64,000 nt of DNA from Gymnopus androsaceus JB14 (taxonomy: Eukaryota > Basidiomycota > Agaricomycetes > Agaricales > Omphalotaceae), in assembly GCA_009733575.1 (NCBI GenBank), contig ML769476.1:1-64000 (forward strand), given 5' to 3'. Position numbers and translations under genes: made by a program. Within the stretch, counting starts at the first letter, position 1, and each line of letters begins with the position of its first letter. The notes beneath the pieces are model-generated. The model did not search any database, had not been told where the DNA came from, and saw only the letters and a program-made list of their open reading frames with translations. Below, piece by piece: positions 1 through 10,304 of this stretch.

Positions 1-552
1 GTGAACAAAGGTCCCGGAAGACAACCAGGGCTCGAGGCTGTAGCTTTCTATACCGATATCGAGCACAAAGTAAACCCTGTCACTCAAGGAGTTCGAATTG
101 TCCTCCAATACAATGTTTATCTGGGAGAAGATGTTGATATGGTTGATGAAGATGAGGTAGGCGAAGATGAGGAAGACGAAGATCCTTTCCAGCATCTTAT
201 CCCAAATCTGGATAGTTATGATTCGGAAATAGCCATCCTAAAGAACAACGATGAAGCACTGGATCGTCTTATCGGGACTCTGAAAGACGCTCTTTCCTCA
301 GAGCTCCAGTTACGCGAAGTTGGCTTTCCATTACGACATCTCTATCGCCAACAGAGTATCCTTCCTCAATACCTAAAAGGCGTCGATGCCTTGATCTACC
401 AGCGCCTTACAGAGGCATCATCCCCCTTCTATGTGTCTCTCTTCCACACTGAATGCCGAATCGGACCAAAAAGGTTCGGAATGGTATGCAATGAAATGCC
501 CTGTCACCGGACCCGGGTTGAAATCGAAATCGCGCAGGGCTGGTGCTCTTGA
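1..552 (+). CDS. 2OG-Fe(II) oxygenase-like protein, 3' part
   Basis: The frame is already open at base 1, so the gene starts outside the window and only the last ~183 codons are seen. Residues ~17-40 (AFYTDIEHKVNPVTQG, then R.VLQYN) match the C-terminal strand pattern of fungal prolyl-4-hydroxylase-like 2OG-Fe(II) oxygenases, where the second His of the iron triad (the H in IEHKV) is followed by the Arg that binds 2-oxoglutarate. An acidic Asp/Glu run follows (~45-62), then a helical C-terminal part. The upstream HxD motif is not in the window, so catalytic completeness cannot be judged. Family assignment is moderate; substrate unknown. Confidence 0.5.
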   Translation: MNKGPGRQPGLEAVAFYTDIEHKVNPVTQGVRIVLQYNVYLGEDVDMVDEDEVGEDEEDEDPFQHLIPNLDSYDSEIAILKNNDEALDRLIGTLKDALSSELQLREVGFPLRHLYRQQSILPQYLKGVDALIYQRLTEASSPFYVSLFHTECRIGPKRFGMVCNEMPCHRTRVEIEIAQGWCS

Positions 553-1314
553 TAATTGATAGCGAGTCATTCGTCGAGGGCCATGCTATTGCAAGTCTTT
601 TGGTGGAGGGATGTTTTGTGCTCCAAGGCAGCGAGCAGCAGTGAAAAACAAACGAGTGACAGAAAAAACGAAAAGGTGCCACCTGGATCCATCTAAATGT
701 TATCAAGTATCTATGGTAGCTTTCACTTTGTTATTCGTACCGGTTGAAAAATGGTTTGAAGTTGTCAGAATCAATTGCAGCTTGGCGGTGTTGAAAGTTC
801 TTGAAACTGGAAGAAAATGTACCTAAATAGAAGATTTGCCAGGGATCGAAAAATACTGCCAGGAAAAAGGAGAACTTGAAGGACTTACAGTCTTACAGAG
901 GAAATGAGATCTCGGGATTTTTGTCACAAGTACTAGTCACGTCCTTCAACATTAATATCGCGAATCAATGGTTCTGTATTCCCATCTGCGTAGGTGTTTT
1001 ACATCTTGTACTTGTTGGCTTGATATTAGTATTTCATGTTGAACGGACGATGAGCGTCTAATAAAGCGCGCGACTTGCCACGCGGTCCCGTGTGGTGGCC
1101 CAAGCGCTCATGTTTGCTTCTTTCTTCTGACCACCAGCATTGCTGAAGAGCTACTTTCATAATTAGAAGGGCCGCCATATTTTGCTCTAAACCAATTCCA
1201 AACTCTGATATCGATAAATTTACCTTCTTGGACCTTGGACAAGGTACGAAACTTGAAGACCCATTATCTCTTGCTCATCTCACAGAACTGATCTATTAGA
1301 ATTCTAATATTCCA
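553..1314. other. Intergenic, no gene seen
   Basis: Only short ORFs without family resemblance are found on either strand. Nothing repeated or structured was recognised. Confidence 0.5.
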
Positions 1315-2537
1315 ATGCGTAGAGCGCAGTCCGTTCGTCTCCACTCTAGGACGTCGCTTTCTACTACGGCAAACACTGGATCCGCGCAGTTGGCACTGAA
1401 TGCCGACGACCTGGGTGTCCTACGTGAAGGCGACGAGAGTGATGCAGACGTTTTGAGAAAGCAATTGCTAGAAAAGGATCGAGAATGTGACCGAGTGAGC
1501 CCTTTGTGCCGTATCCATTCTTAATGCCTTTATTAATTAGTTGTTGCTTTGTTTCTAGCTGAAAACGAACCTTTCTCTCCTTCAATCCCAACTGACTCTC
1601 CGACCACCAGTTGAGCATATCCAGGCGCTAGAACGAGAATACAAAGACCTGGAGCTACTGCTTACAAGGTACACAGCGAGAAAACGAGAGGTGTATGACA
1701 GAAATGGAACGGTGAGTACGACTCTGTTGACTTGATCATCGAGTTTTTGTCTTTGCATCTACCTTCTCATTCGTGGACTAATGTTATACCTCTATAGAAT
1801 GAAGATCCGTGAAAAGATGCTTGAGAGAGAGCTGGCTAGATTGGCGGGTGATAATTGGCAGGTGAGTGAACCTTTCTTTTCTTCTTTCTCTTTGTCCGGT
1901 GTTCCAGGTCATTTCTCATGTCTCCTGTGATCTCATCATTATCTTTGCATTTGCTACCATACTGTGTGCAACACCACTTCTTTGTTGAACCGGTGCTAGA
2001 ATCGGTTCCGTTCTTTACTACCTCTGCCTTTTCCTCGACTTGATTTGCTCTCTTATTTTCGAATCATATTACCTTCTACTTCACCCCTTGATGCCTATTC
2101 GCTAACTTTATCCATGCAGATGTCCCTGGACATCCCTCCTGCTGCCGCTCTGACTAATACGGGTACCCTCGGTCGGTCATCTGCCTTCCACCAGAGGTCG
2201 AATACCGCTCCTACGGCAACGAGGATGACGATGGATTCGGGCTCCAGCTCAGGCTCTGGTTCCTATTCTCGTTCTCCTCTTAACCCCTCTATATCCACAT
2301 CCGCATCCGTCACTGACGGCGATACTAACTGCATCCCCCATTCAAGATGAAGGAGCTACATCGACAGATCCGGCAGCTCTCGCTGCACATATCGATAAAA
2401 TCCGTCTGTTGATTCTAGGTATGGAGACGCGATTATCGAAGCGGGAGACGGATTTGCTTAGGATGGTGAGCAGGGCGGAGGGTGAAGGGAAAAAATGGGA
2501 AGATGTTGCCAGGAGCGGCGGAGGTGTAAGGGCTTGA
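1315..2537 (+). pseudogene. Coiled-coil protein gene with two apparent frameshifts
   Basis: Four exons can be followed. Exon 1 (1315-~1496) is Ser/Thr-rich and ends in a charged helix. The next exons read as a continuous heptad-rich coiled coil (PPVEHIQALEREYKDLELLL, then TQRENERCMTEMER, then REKMLERELARLAGDNWQ). A Ser-rich segment follows from ~2117, then a final helix (AAHIDKIRLLILGMETRL) with stop at 2535-2537. The coding frame changes by one base near 1670 and again in a C run near 2335; removing one base at each place restores a continuous conserved-looking protein. Introns between exons are canonical. I do not recognise the family. It is either a young pseudogene or an intact gene with two assembly insertions. 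Confidence 0.45.
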
Positions 2538-2877
2538 AAAGCGTATGAAGGAGGATATAATCAATAGTTGAACTTGCAGAGCCTTGATCACGATACTCAT
2601 GAATGTACGACTTGGTTTCGTCATTATGATTGTATACCTACACAATCTCTCCGTAACATCTTCTGTGTACCGATATGCTTGTATATATATATATTTGGGT
2701 GTTAACTCGTTCTTTTGGATTGCTCTTGCATCGAAGGTTGGCAGAAGAGAGATTGTTAATGCGTAAATGAATAAGGTGAACATTATTCTTGGTTGCGTCT
2801 GCGTCTATGTGAGCATAGCTAGGCCTAAACCACATTCTACAACATGAACCCTTTGAAAAAAGAATCGATGCATGAAC

Positions 2878-5485
2878 TCAAGCTTTTTCGACATCGGTAG
2901 GAGCACCGCTGTTGTCGACATCTTCAACGTCGTTGTGTCTATGTGGATCGAAGATATAATCAGTAACAAGAACGATAATCTCTCCTGCAATGAAAAGACA
3001 TCGATACGTACTTGTCAGAAAGATACATATCCTTAACGAATAAGGACAGGATCACAGGAATGACAGCTATAACCGTGGCGACAATTAGAAGGATTTTCAT
3101 GGTGTAGTCATATGAGGTGATCTGCGGGGAGCGAACGATGTCAGTGGTGGACCAGGCATACGAAACAAAACTCACGATTCCATCATAAATGGCAGTCTCA
3201 TCTCGGTAAGTGATTGCGGTAGTGATACTAGAATAGATGTCATTAATTTCCGTCGAGTTGACAAGTCCGTTGAGGTTCTGTGTTAGCTGTTTGGGCATGT
3301 AATCTCTCCAGATAGCTGCAGCGAGTGCAGAACCGACAGCATTCTGCATCAAGCGGGTGTATGAGATAGAGAAAAATACGGAGTAAAAAGACACTGACCC
3401 CGATAGCAGCCCATAGCAATACGAACGCAGTCGCAGTTCCGAGGTCTTGGTGCCTGACGCTACCCTGAGCAAGGAGCTGGGATGAACAGGCAGCGATACC
3501 TCCTCCAAGACCTTGCAGAACTTGACAGATAACGAGGAAGCCGGTGGTACCATGAGCACCCTTGGATTTGATCATAAGGCCGACACCCAGGAGACGGATG
3601 CATAGACCGATAGTAAGGAGCCACTGTTGAGGTGGAGGTTAGCATGACAGCTTACAGTATGACGGGGAGCGAGTGAGCTGAGGAAGGGAAAAAAACGAAC
3701 CTTGGTACGGCGAGTGTACGCCTGAACGAATCCAGCAAGGATACCAAAAATCGTAAGAGCCAAGGTTTGAGTATAGGCGAAATAGCTGTAGTAGTCAAAC
3801 AAAGTCGCATCGTACATCGAACGTTAGAAAGGCTAGTTACTCACTTTTGATTTACGACAGTCCAATCCCTTGTAACATAAATGAAGCTGTATTGGTATGT
3901 GTACTGCAAATAGAACGACACGAAATCAAAGAACCCAATGAACGCTGAGAAGAGGATGGTAGGGTTTTTGAAGAACGCCAGCGGAAACACGGGAACTTTG
4001 GCAAATCGAGCTTCATAAGGAATAAACGCGATAAGAATGACACCACCGCAGACAAGCATGGCAATAACGTTGCCACTGCTCCAGGTAGTGTATGAGCCAT
4101 TCACGAGGGTGAGACTGGCAAGGCAATAGAAAAAGGATCAGCGCTGTTTCGTGGAAGGTAAACAGTCAACATACGGAACCAGCAAGCACGCCCATCCGGC
4201 CGCAAAGATCAGCAGTCCTAGTGCATCCATATCAATCAAAAAGAGCCAGAACCTTGTCAAGAACGGCTTGTCCGATACAATCCTTGGCGCATCGACTTCG
4301 TCAGCAATGTTGGTAGCCACAACGCCGAGCTTCTTAGCCCGATTCTGCGCCCAGTAAAGAGTAATGGTGATAGGAGCGATAGCAGCGGGGACGATGATTG
4401 CGAACATCCCGTAACCCCATCTCCAGCCAGATTGGGCAAGAACGTCCGCAGAAATGTTGGACGCCACCGCCCAATTGACCAGGAATGGAAGAGAGTACAT
4501 TGAGGAGAGGAGAGAACGCCATCGGAGGTTCGTTACATCTCCGATGATAATCTGCGGAAGGAAGGCATAACAGCTGTTTAGTAGAACGATGGTAGAATAG
4601 CAGGAGAGTATCCAACCTGAATAAGGATCTCTAAACATGAGTATCCTACGTAATACAGAATTCCACCTGCGGCGTAAGTGCTGATATTACTGCAAGAGGC
4701 GAGAACTGCAATGCATAAAATTAGTAAATATGATAATGTTTGACATCGCGCCATCAACAATGATGAAGATTGTCGTGCGGGAAGCGACGTGAAAATACCA
4801 CATGAACGTGCACGAAGGAGATGGTAGAGAAAGACTTGAATTGAATAAAATGGGACGCTCACGTATATAGCCTAGGCAGTAGAAGAAGACCAAGAACGTG
4901 AATGCTTCCGCACGACCGAAAGTATCCGCGATCTAGAAAGAATTTAGCATATTCTAAATCAGCACGCGACTAAGGCCACCTTTGCGGCGACGGGCTTCAT
5001 GCATGCCAGGATAATGGCCTGAAATACATATCTTGATTAGCTACGGAGGAGGGAAATAAAACGAAAGGACTTGCCTGGGCAGTGGAAACAGCTCCAAGAA
5101 GGGAGTGTTGGTTAAACGAAGATGTCGCATAAGCTTGGTACGTGTAGGTCGTTTCACCTAGGCAATGAGTGAGCAAACAGAGACGGGAACAAAAGGAAGA
5201 GTACATACCATCCAAAGAATACACATACGAGATAAGCGCAACACCGACCCAGAACGCGATTTTTGATCTTGGGCCCCTGCGGCTGCGTGATAAGTGCAAC
5301 GTTCAGCAAAAAAGAGAGTTAATCGTGCCAGACACGCTGAGCAGCCTCAACTTTTACCAAACCCTCCGTCTGAGCCTTCCCAACAACGACAACCTGTTCT
5401 TGGCCGTTCTTCTCATTGTACTCGCTGGCAGAGCTGTTTTCGTGCTCATTATCCAGATGCGGTAGCTGATCCGTTGGTGAGGCCA
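2878..5485 (-). CDS. Siderophore iron transporter (MFS, SIT family)
   Basis: Predicted 14-helix plasma-membrane proton symporter taking up ferric siderophores (MirB/Str/Arn-type). The start at 5485 gives a hydrophilic acidic N-terminus, then VEAAQRVW/GPRSKIAFW, the usual SIT entry into helix 1 (ALISYVYSLDG). Further family blocks are the ISTYAAGGILYYVGYS region, IIGDVTNLRWRSLLSSMYSL (the SIT D..NLRWR signature), the central cytoplasmic loop ending RFWLFLIDMDALGLLIFAAGW, and the late LQGLGGGIAACSSQLLAQGSV block. The C-terminus is short and acidic (DVEDVDNSGAPTDVEKA). About ten introns. Intron 1 (5277-5328) begins with GC instead of GT; only this junction gives the conserved VWGP join. No frame break was seen. 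Two GATA palindromes lie 57-91 bp upstream of the start, fitting iron repression. Confidence 0.85.
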
Positions 5486-5541
5486 TGATTTTAGACTAAC
5501 ACCAGAGCTGAGGTGAGTCGAAAAAATCTGGATGAAGGGGG

Positions 5542-5576
5542 TTATCAGATAACACGGAGGAAAAATTATCTGATAA
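5542..5576 (-). promoter_or_regulatory. Two GATA-factor palindromes in siderophore transporter promoter
   Basis: The plus strand reads TTATCAGATAA at 5542-5552 and TTATCTGATAA at 5566-5576, 24 bp apart centre to centre. Both contain ATCWGATAA, the consensus reported for iron-sensing fungal GATA repressors (SreA; Urbs1 and Fep1 bind related sites). Both are near-perfect inverted repeats of the GATA core. They sit 57-91 bp upstream of the minus-strand start at 5485. Iron repression of this gene is inferred, not shown. Confidence 0.75.
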
Positions 5577-6415
5577 TTCGTCTTTTATACGTGCTCCGTC
5601 GCCGGTTGTCGGGCTTGATTCTTTTTTCCGTCCAAGGCGGTGCCTGTGTACCTGTCGGAACGATTGGGAAGGTACTCATTGGTGTTTTGCGTTGATGGTT
5701 GGTTTCGGTTCGAGATTTGTCCGCTATAGCTACTCTAAGCACCCGTAAATACACAATCCCCAATCTTTCATTTTCCTGGCACTACACTGGAGAATAGCCA
5801 AAGTTAGCACGGTAGATACTTACAAAATCATGTGGATGTGGCGGGAGTGGAGGTTAAATTTGATGGCTCCTGTCTTTTAGGGCGCCGAGTCGTGCTCGAG
5901 GAAATTTGGAGGAAATTTGGAGGCCTATAGAGTGCAAACTAGCTATCAGCGTTCTCCAATCCAGAGCTACATACGATGGACATAGACCAAGATTCCGGAA
6001 CGTGGCAGTGACTCTGCATGATGAAGGCTGCTTTCCTGCGAATTGGATGATTTGAAAGAGAGCCGGCAATTATCAAATCTTGAAGTCAAACAATGTGGAT
6101 GTTACCTTCTAAGTAGAAAGTTAGATGGACTTCAAAAAGTGTTGAAACTCAACACACACATCGGATTGTCACTGTGTATCGTCTGTGAGAATATGTCCAA
6201 GCGGGCAAGAAATCTGAATCTACCTTCGCTTCAGGATAGCTGGCAGGTAAGCACTGATTAATCTCCAGTTAACTTATTCAGATATACTTGTGCTCGTCCA
6301 ATTTGGTACAGCTCAGAGCGAAGATGTTTGTGTTTTTGTGGTGGCATGCGCAGACAATGTCAATGTTTGAGATGATAAGCGCCGACTAAGCGCGGCTTCT
6401 TGATCTTCGACCATC
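5577..6415. other. Intergenic between divergent genes
   Basis: Divergent spacer between the siderophore transporter and the F-box gene. A short direct repeat (GGAAATTTGGA, twice) lies near 5905-5930. No gene is supported. Confidence 0.5.
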
Positions 6416-7693
6416 ATGACTGTTCTCCCTACCGAATTGGTTGAGACCATTATAGATCGCCTAGCGGACTCGAAATCTAAGCAAGACCTACGCTCTTGCT
6501 CTCTGGTCTGTAAAAGATGGCTTCCTAGAAGTCGTACTTGGATCTTTCGCTCCATATCCGCTTGCCCGAAATCACCCATCATCGACTTGAAATCATTCCT
6601 AGATGCAATCCATAACGTGCAATCCTCACCACACCTATCATCACTCGTAAGAGAGATCAAGGTGGACTGCTGCCATGTACCAGAGCTCACAAGGATCACA
6701 TTTAATACACTGAACCTCGAACACCTCTCGCGATTATGGTTGTGTAGACATGACTTTGCGCGTTTCGAGCTTAACTTGATATCGTTGACTCGAACGCTCA
6801 CTTCATCTCTGGATACCCTTATCATCAATCGCACGGTGTTCAGAGACGCATGTCAGTTACTGCATTTCCTATCCAGTCCTTGCTTTTCGAGGCTTCGCTC
6901 ACTCAGTTTAACCGATATATCCTACATGATGCGCTCAGATACAAACAGTCGAGATGTAGCTTGGATCATGGGATCTTGGACTAGAACTGCATCTTTACGG
7001 CTTCCGATATTACACAAAATCATGCTGGAGGAGTTCAAAATCGGACTGATACCTGACCATAATATCTTCGACCTTCTGTTCCACTCAAACTCGCCATTTG
7101 ACTGGACATGCCTTCGGAGGATCACCTTTTCACGTATATGGGATAATGTTCTGATTCAAGGATTCTTAAATGGTCCACTTCCGGCTTTGTCAAGCGTTGA
7201 ATTTGAGAAATCCGAGAAGATGTATCATTTTAGTATGTACATCATACTCTCCTATATATCGTATTCACCTGATTTATTTGGTTTAGCAAGTTCTGGCGCG
7301 TTTACTGGAACCATCGAGAACCCTTCAGTCCTTCTCAACCTCTCTGAGCTTTCCATAGGCTTTGACTTGTCCGATGAGGATTTTCATTTTTTGAATGAAG
7401 TTATACGATCACTTGGCAGTGGGAAAAGACAATCCAAGCCAAAAATCGTCACCATTGTCTTACCCCCAATGGGACTCCCGCCGTCAAAGCAGATGCTTGA
7501 GGTTGCCGCCCTCTTTCTCAAACTAGCATGCTTGTCCTCTATTCAGAGGCTTCGATTAATCGTACAGTTTAGTACGGGCTGGTCTGACCAAAAGAAAACA
7601 GATTGCAAAGACTTCTATGGTTACTACCTCCTTTCTTCCACGAATCCAAAGGTTTCGTTGGTTTTCAAGGAAGGGCAAATGGACCAGGAATAA
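6416..7693 (+). CDS. F-box protein with LRR-like body
   Basis: Intronless ORF of 425 codons. Residues ~3-45 are a good F-box (LPTELVETIIDRL, then SCSLVCKRWLPRSR and WIFRSI), the Skp1-binding motif of SCF ubiquitin ligases. The remainder is rich in regularly spaced Leu segments (LEHLSRLWLCRHDF, RLRSLSLTDISY, VLLNLSELSIGFDL), suggesting degenerate leucine-rich repeats for substrate binding. This architecture belongs to the large, fast-evolving F-box expansion of Agaricomycetes; the target cannot be predicted. The start is the first Met and lies immediately before the F-box. No disruption seen. Confidence 0.8.
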   Translation: MTVLPTELVETIIDRLADSKSKQDLRSCSLVCKRWLPRSRTWIFRSISACPKSPIIDLKSFLDAIHNVQSSPHLSSLVREIKVDCCHVPELTRITFNTLNLEHLSRLWLCRHDFARFELNLISLTRTLTSSLDTLIINRTVFRDACQLLHFLSSPCFSRLRSLSLTDISYMMRSDTNSRDVAWIMGSWTRTASLRLPILHKIMLEEFKIGLIPDHNIFDLLFHSNSPFDWTCLRRITFSRIWDNVLIQGFLNGPLPALSSVEFEKSEKMYHFSMYIILSYISYSPDLFGLASSGAFTGTIENPSVLLNLSELSIGFDLSDEDFHFLNEVIRSLGSGKRQSKPKIVTIVLPPMGLPPSKQMLEVAALFLKLACLSSIQRLRLIVQFSTGWSDQKKTDCKDFYGYYLLSSTNPKVSLVFKEGQMDQE

Positions 7694-8247
7694 TTCTTCA
7701 TGCCTCTTGCACTTGGTGGTCAAACAATACATTGGACACAATTACAATCGATTTTCACGACAAGACATTTGCTTTATTCCCACCTGTTTTTCCTTCGGGT
7801 AATCTAGTTTTTTTTAATTCTGTCCTCCATCTCCTATATTATTCTCTTTCTTTTGCCTCCTTCTTGATGAGCTCGGTTAGGTTCCTTTCCGTGTAGCCCC
7901 ATAACACCCTGTAACTCCATGGCTGTTTCTCAATGGGACCGCGCCGGTTTACCTACCTACCTACCTACAATGTTGTTGGTTTCTTTTTTTTCAAATACTT
8001 TTTTTCAGGGTGTCATACTGCCAATGGTTCTCGCACAACATTGAGACCAATCTCTGATCGTACCAGACCATCGGGAGGACGCAGCTTCGGCTAACTTGGG
8101 CGAAACGGACCAATTTAACTCGAGACGCATAGGTTCAGCTTCGGCTTAAACGGTCATTCTCTGCTACTTGACCTTCTCATCGAGTTTAGATCCTTTATGG
8201 GCGGTGTTTTGTCCGGGGAAGTGCTCGGGATTCTCGTAAATTTACAG
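7694..8247. other. Intergenic
   Basis: 3' region of the F-box gene and upstream region of the secreted-protein gene. Holds a short ACCT microsatellite (7951-7968) and T-rich runs; otherwise nothing recognised. Confidence 0.5.
7951..7968. repeat. ACCT tetranucleotide microsatellite
   Basis: About four and a half tandem copies of ACCT. Confidence 0.8.
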
Positions 8248-8254
8248 TATAAAT
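8248..8254 (+). promoter_or_regulatory. TATA box of secreted-protein gene
   Basis: TATAAAT followed by a pyrimidine-rich stretch, about 110 bp upstream of the ATG at 8364. Confidence 0.5.
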
Positions 8255-8363
8255 CCCCCCTCCTGCATTGTGCCTCTCCTCCAGTACGACCGGTTCGTCT
8301 CCCTCGCTCACTAGCAGGCACTAGTTTACAGCTTATCACTCTTGAATTTGTATTTGGCTCACC

Positions 8364-9925
8364 ATGAAGCTCATATCCAGCCATTTTTTTCTATTACTAC
8401 CTCTTATTGGAAGTATCGTCGCCGTCGCCGGAGTCCCACTTCCCACCACAAGGACAGAAGTTGCGGGTCGTAATAGTGGGCGTTCCGATCGTGGCGACAT
8501 TGCGTCTCTGGATAATGATGATCAGCGCTCCCCGGACGAGGAGGCGTACGACAATACTGATGGTACCTCCATGGGATATGACAGAGATTTGGACATCGTC
8601 TCTGGTGGTACCAGCACAGATTGGACTTCTGAATCCCCTACTAGCAATGCCGTTAATATCTATCGCAGAAACGCGGCCAAGCTTTCCAAGGCTGGATCTG
8701 TAACGGGAAAGGTGGGGAAGGGCATTGGTATAGCAGCGACCGTAGTCGATGCTGTGCCTGTAGTTGGGGATGTTGTTGGGACAGCCCTTCAAGTTGTATC
8801 GACGTTTCTGAAGCTTCTGAGCGAAGTTGAGAATGCATTTGGGAAGGCTGAGCACAAATCTGATCAGGTGGCATTCTATTCCTCTTCTACTCTTTGGCTC
8901 TGCTCATGGACATGCTGTTTCGTAGGAACGGTAAGCTTGCTAATGGCTATTAGCCCGCAAATTATGTTGACCACCGTGTTATGATCTCTTAGGTCTAAGT
9001 TCACTCAACAAATCGTAGCAAAGACGCTGAAACGCGAGTGATATGTTAAAAACTCGAGTGGTTCCTTTGCTAATAGTATGGGCACTCTACAGAACACCCT
9101 GGTTGGAACGTGGTCACCACCGACGATAAACATCATGAAGCCTATTTCGAGGGTACAGAACACACCGACTGGTCTCATGATACTGCCTCCGTGAAAACTG
9201 TGTGTCCATTCACTTGCGGTTATTATATCAAAGTGATTGTTCCTCTTTAATTACATAGGCTCTCCGAAAGACATACCACTACGACGTCTACGCCGGTGAG
9301 TACTGGATTTTTAAATACTCTGATTATTCTCAACTCGCCCTCTTTCTTAGCTCGCACCGGGATTTTCATTCTCAACGGGGACGGAGGTTTCGAAAATGTA
9401 AAAAAATATTGCGCCTATAATTCAGATAGAGGTTCTCACCTTCCAGCATAGTGGGCGTATCAAGGACCCCAGATTAAAGCTGTACCGAAGACAGACCGTC
9501 TCATATTGTAAAATTACCTCCGTCTTACGCTTCGCAACTGATACTAAATCTTACTGTCTCGAAGGTCTGGAACCATGCCCAAGAATGCAGGGAAGCCCAA
9601 GTCCGGAAAGTGCAGCGTCCACATGTACCTTTACGACAAAAATGCCAAAGAAAATCCAAGCCCACACTCCACACTTGTTGCGATAGTAAAGGACGCGTCT
9701 GGAATGGTCGTGGGGTTTGAGGGAAATGGCGATTTGAGTAAAACGGTCTCAGTCACTGGCCATCTACCTATGCCGCTCTCATTCAGTGATGCTTCTAAGG
9801 ATACGTTGACGTTGACATATGGGAAAGACAAGTTCAATACTAGCACCAAGTCACGTTGTTCGGAGGGCAAGTCTAAGAAAGGGACGAGAGGGATGGATTG
9901 TACTTTCGACTGTGCTTTTAAATGA
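8364..9925 (+). CDS. Secreted protein of unknown family
   Basis: Exon 1 (8364-8867) starts with a clear signal peptide (MKLISSHFFLLLPLIGSIVA) and an acidic Asp/Ser-rich propeptide-like region to about residue 100. Next comes a Gly/Val-rich hydrophobic segment (GKGIGIAATVVDAVPVVGDV, residues ~118-137) leading into an amphipathic helix (LQVVSTFLKLLSEVENAF). All later introns are canonical, and joining them keeps one frame through HPGWNVVTTDD, the segment ending YHYDVYA, TGIFILNGDGGFEN and a Lys-rich Cys-containing C-terminal domain (KSGKCSVHMYLYDKN to CTFDCAFK); total ~390 residues. The last domain looks like a beta-rich fold with two or three disulfides. I do not recognise the family. The glycine-rich hydrophobic hairpin resembles membrane-inserting segments, but this is speculative. 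Confidence 0.65.
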
Positions 9926-10051
9926 GGACCTTTCGGCTCAGATGGCTGTAAGCAATATTTTCTGGAACTTTGAGATCAATGATCATCTAAATCCCCTTCT
10001 AGCATGCAATCTTAGTCAGACCACTAGAAATAAACATGCGCGGTCACTACT

Positions 10052-10070
10052 CTATCTATCTATCTATCTA
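10052..10070. repeat. CTAT tetranucleotide microsatellite
   Basis: Nearly five tandem copies of CTAT. Confidence 0.8.
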
Positions 10071-10201
10071 TTCCCCCATTATTTATTTATGCATCTAATT
10101 GTTTGTGATTATTTTCATACCGAAATTGACTGCATACAACTAGTCAAAACGAGGACGAAGCGGCGACTCTGGCTCAGAATACTATTATTTGTCCAAAGCA
10201 T

Positions 10202-10304
10202 GGTCTAATAGCTAGAGGTTTCGTAGCCCACGAGTCTTCCTGGTATGATGTGTCTATTCAAGTTTCTTCTTCCCGTGGCCCAGGTTCGAGTCTTGGTTGG
10301 ACCT
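10202..10304 (+). other. tRNA-like structure, possible tRNA pseudogene or SINE head
   Basis: GGTCTAA at 10202-10208 pairs with TTGGACC at 10297-10303 (seven pairs, one G-T). Inside are a GCTA/TAGC D-stem, a CCACG/CGTGG anticodon-like stem around a ~38-nt insert, and a CCAGG/CTTGG T-stem with loop TTCGAGT, a good Pol III B box. TGGTCTAATAGC at 10201 resembles an A box. The variable loop is too short and the anticodon loop is not standard (CTT possible), so a functional tRNA is doubtful. Confidence 0.3.

Noticed and set aside
1661..1680. 8-nt intron (GTACACAG) to explain the frame break in the coiled-coil gene
   Set aside because: Far below any spliceosomal intron size, and removing it does not restore the conserved frame; a one-base insertion does.
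10202..10304. Functional tRNA-Lys (CTT)
   Set aside because: The anticodon stem has a mismatch in that register and the variable loop is only two bases; kept only as a tRNA-like structure.
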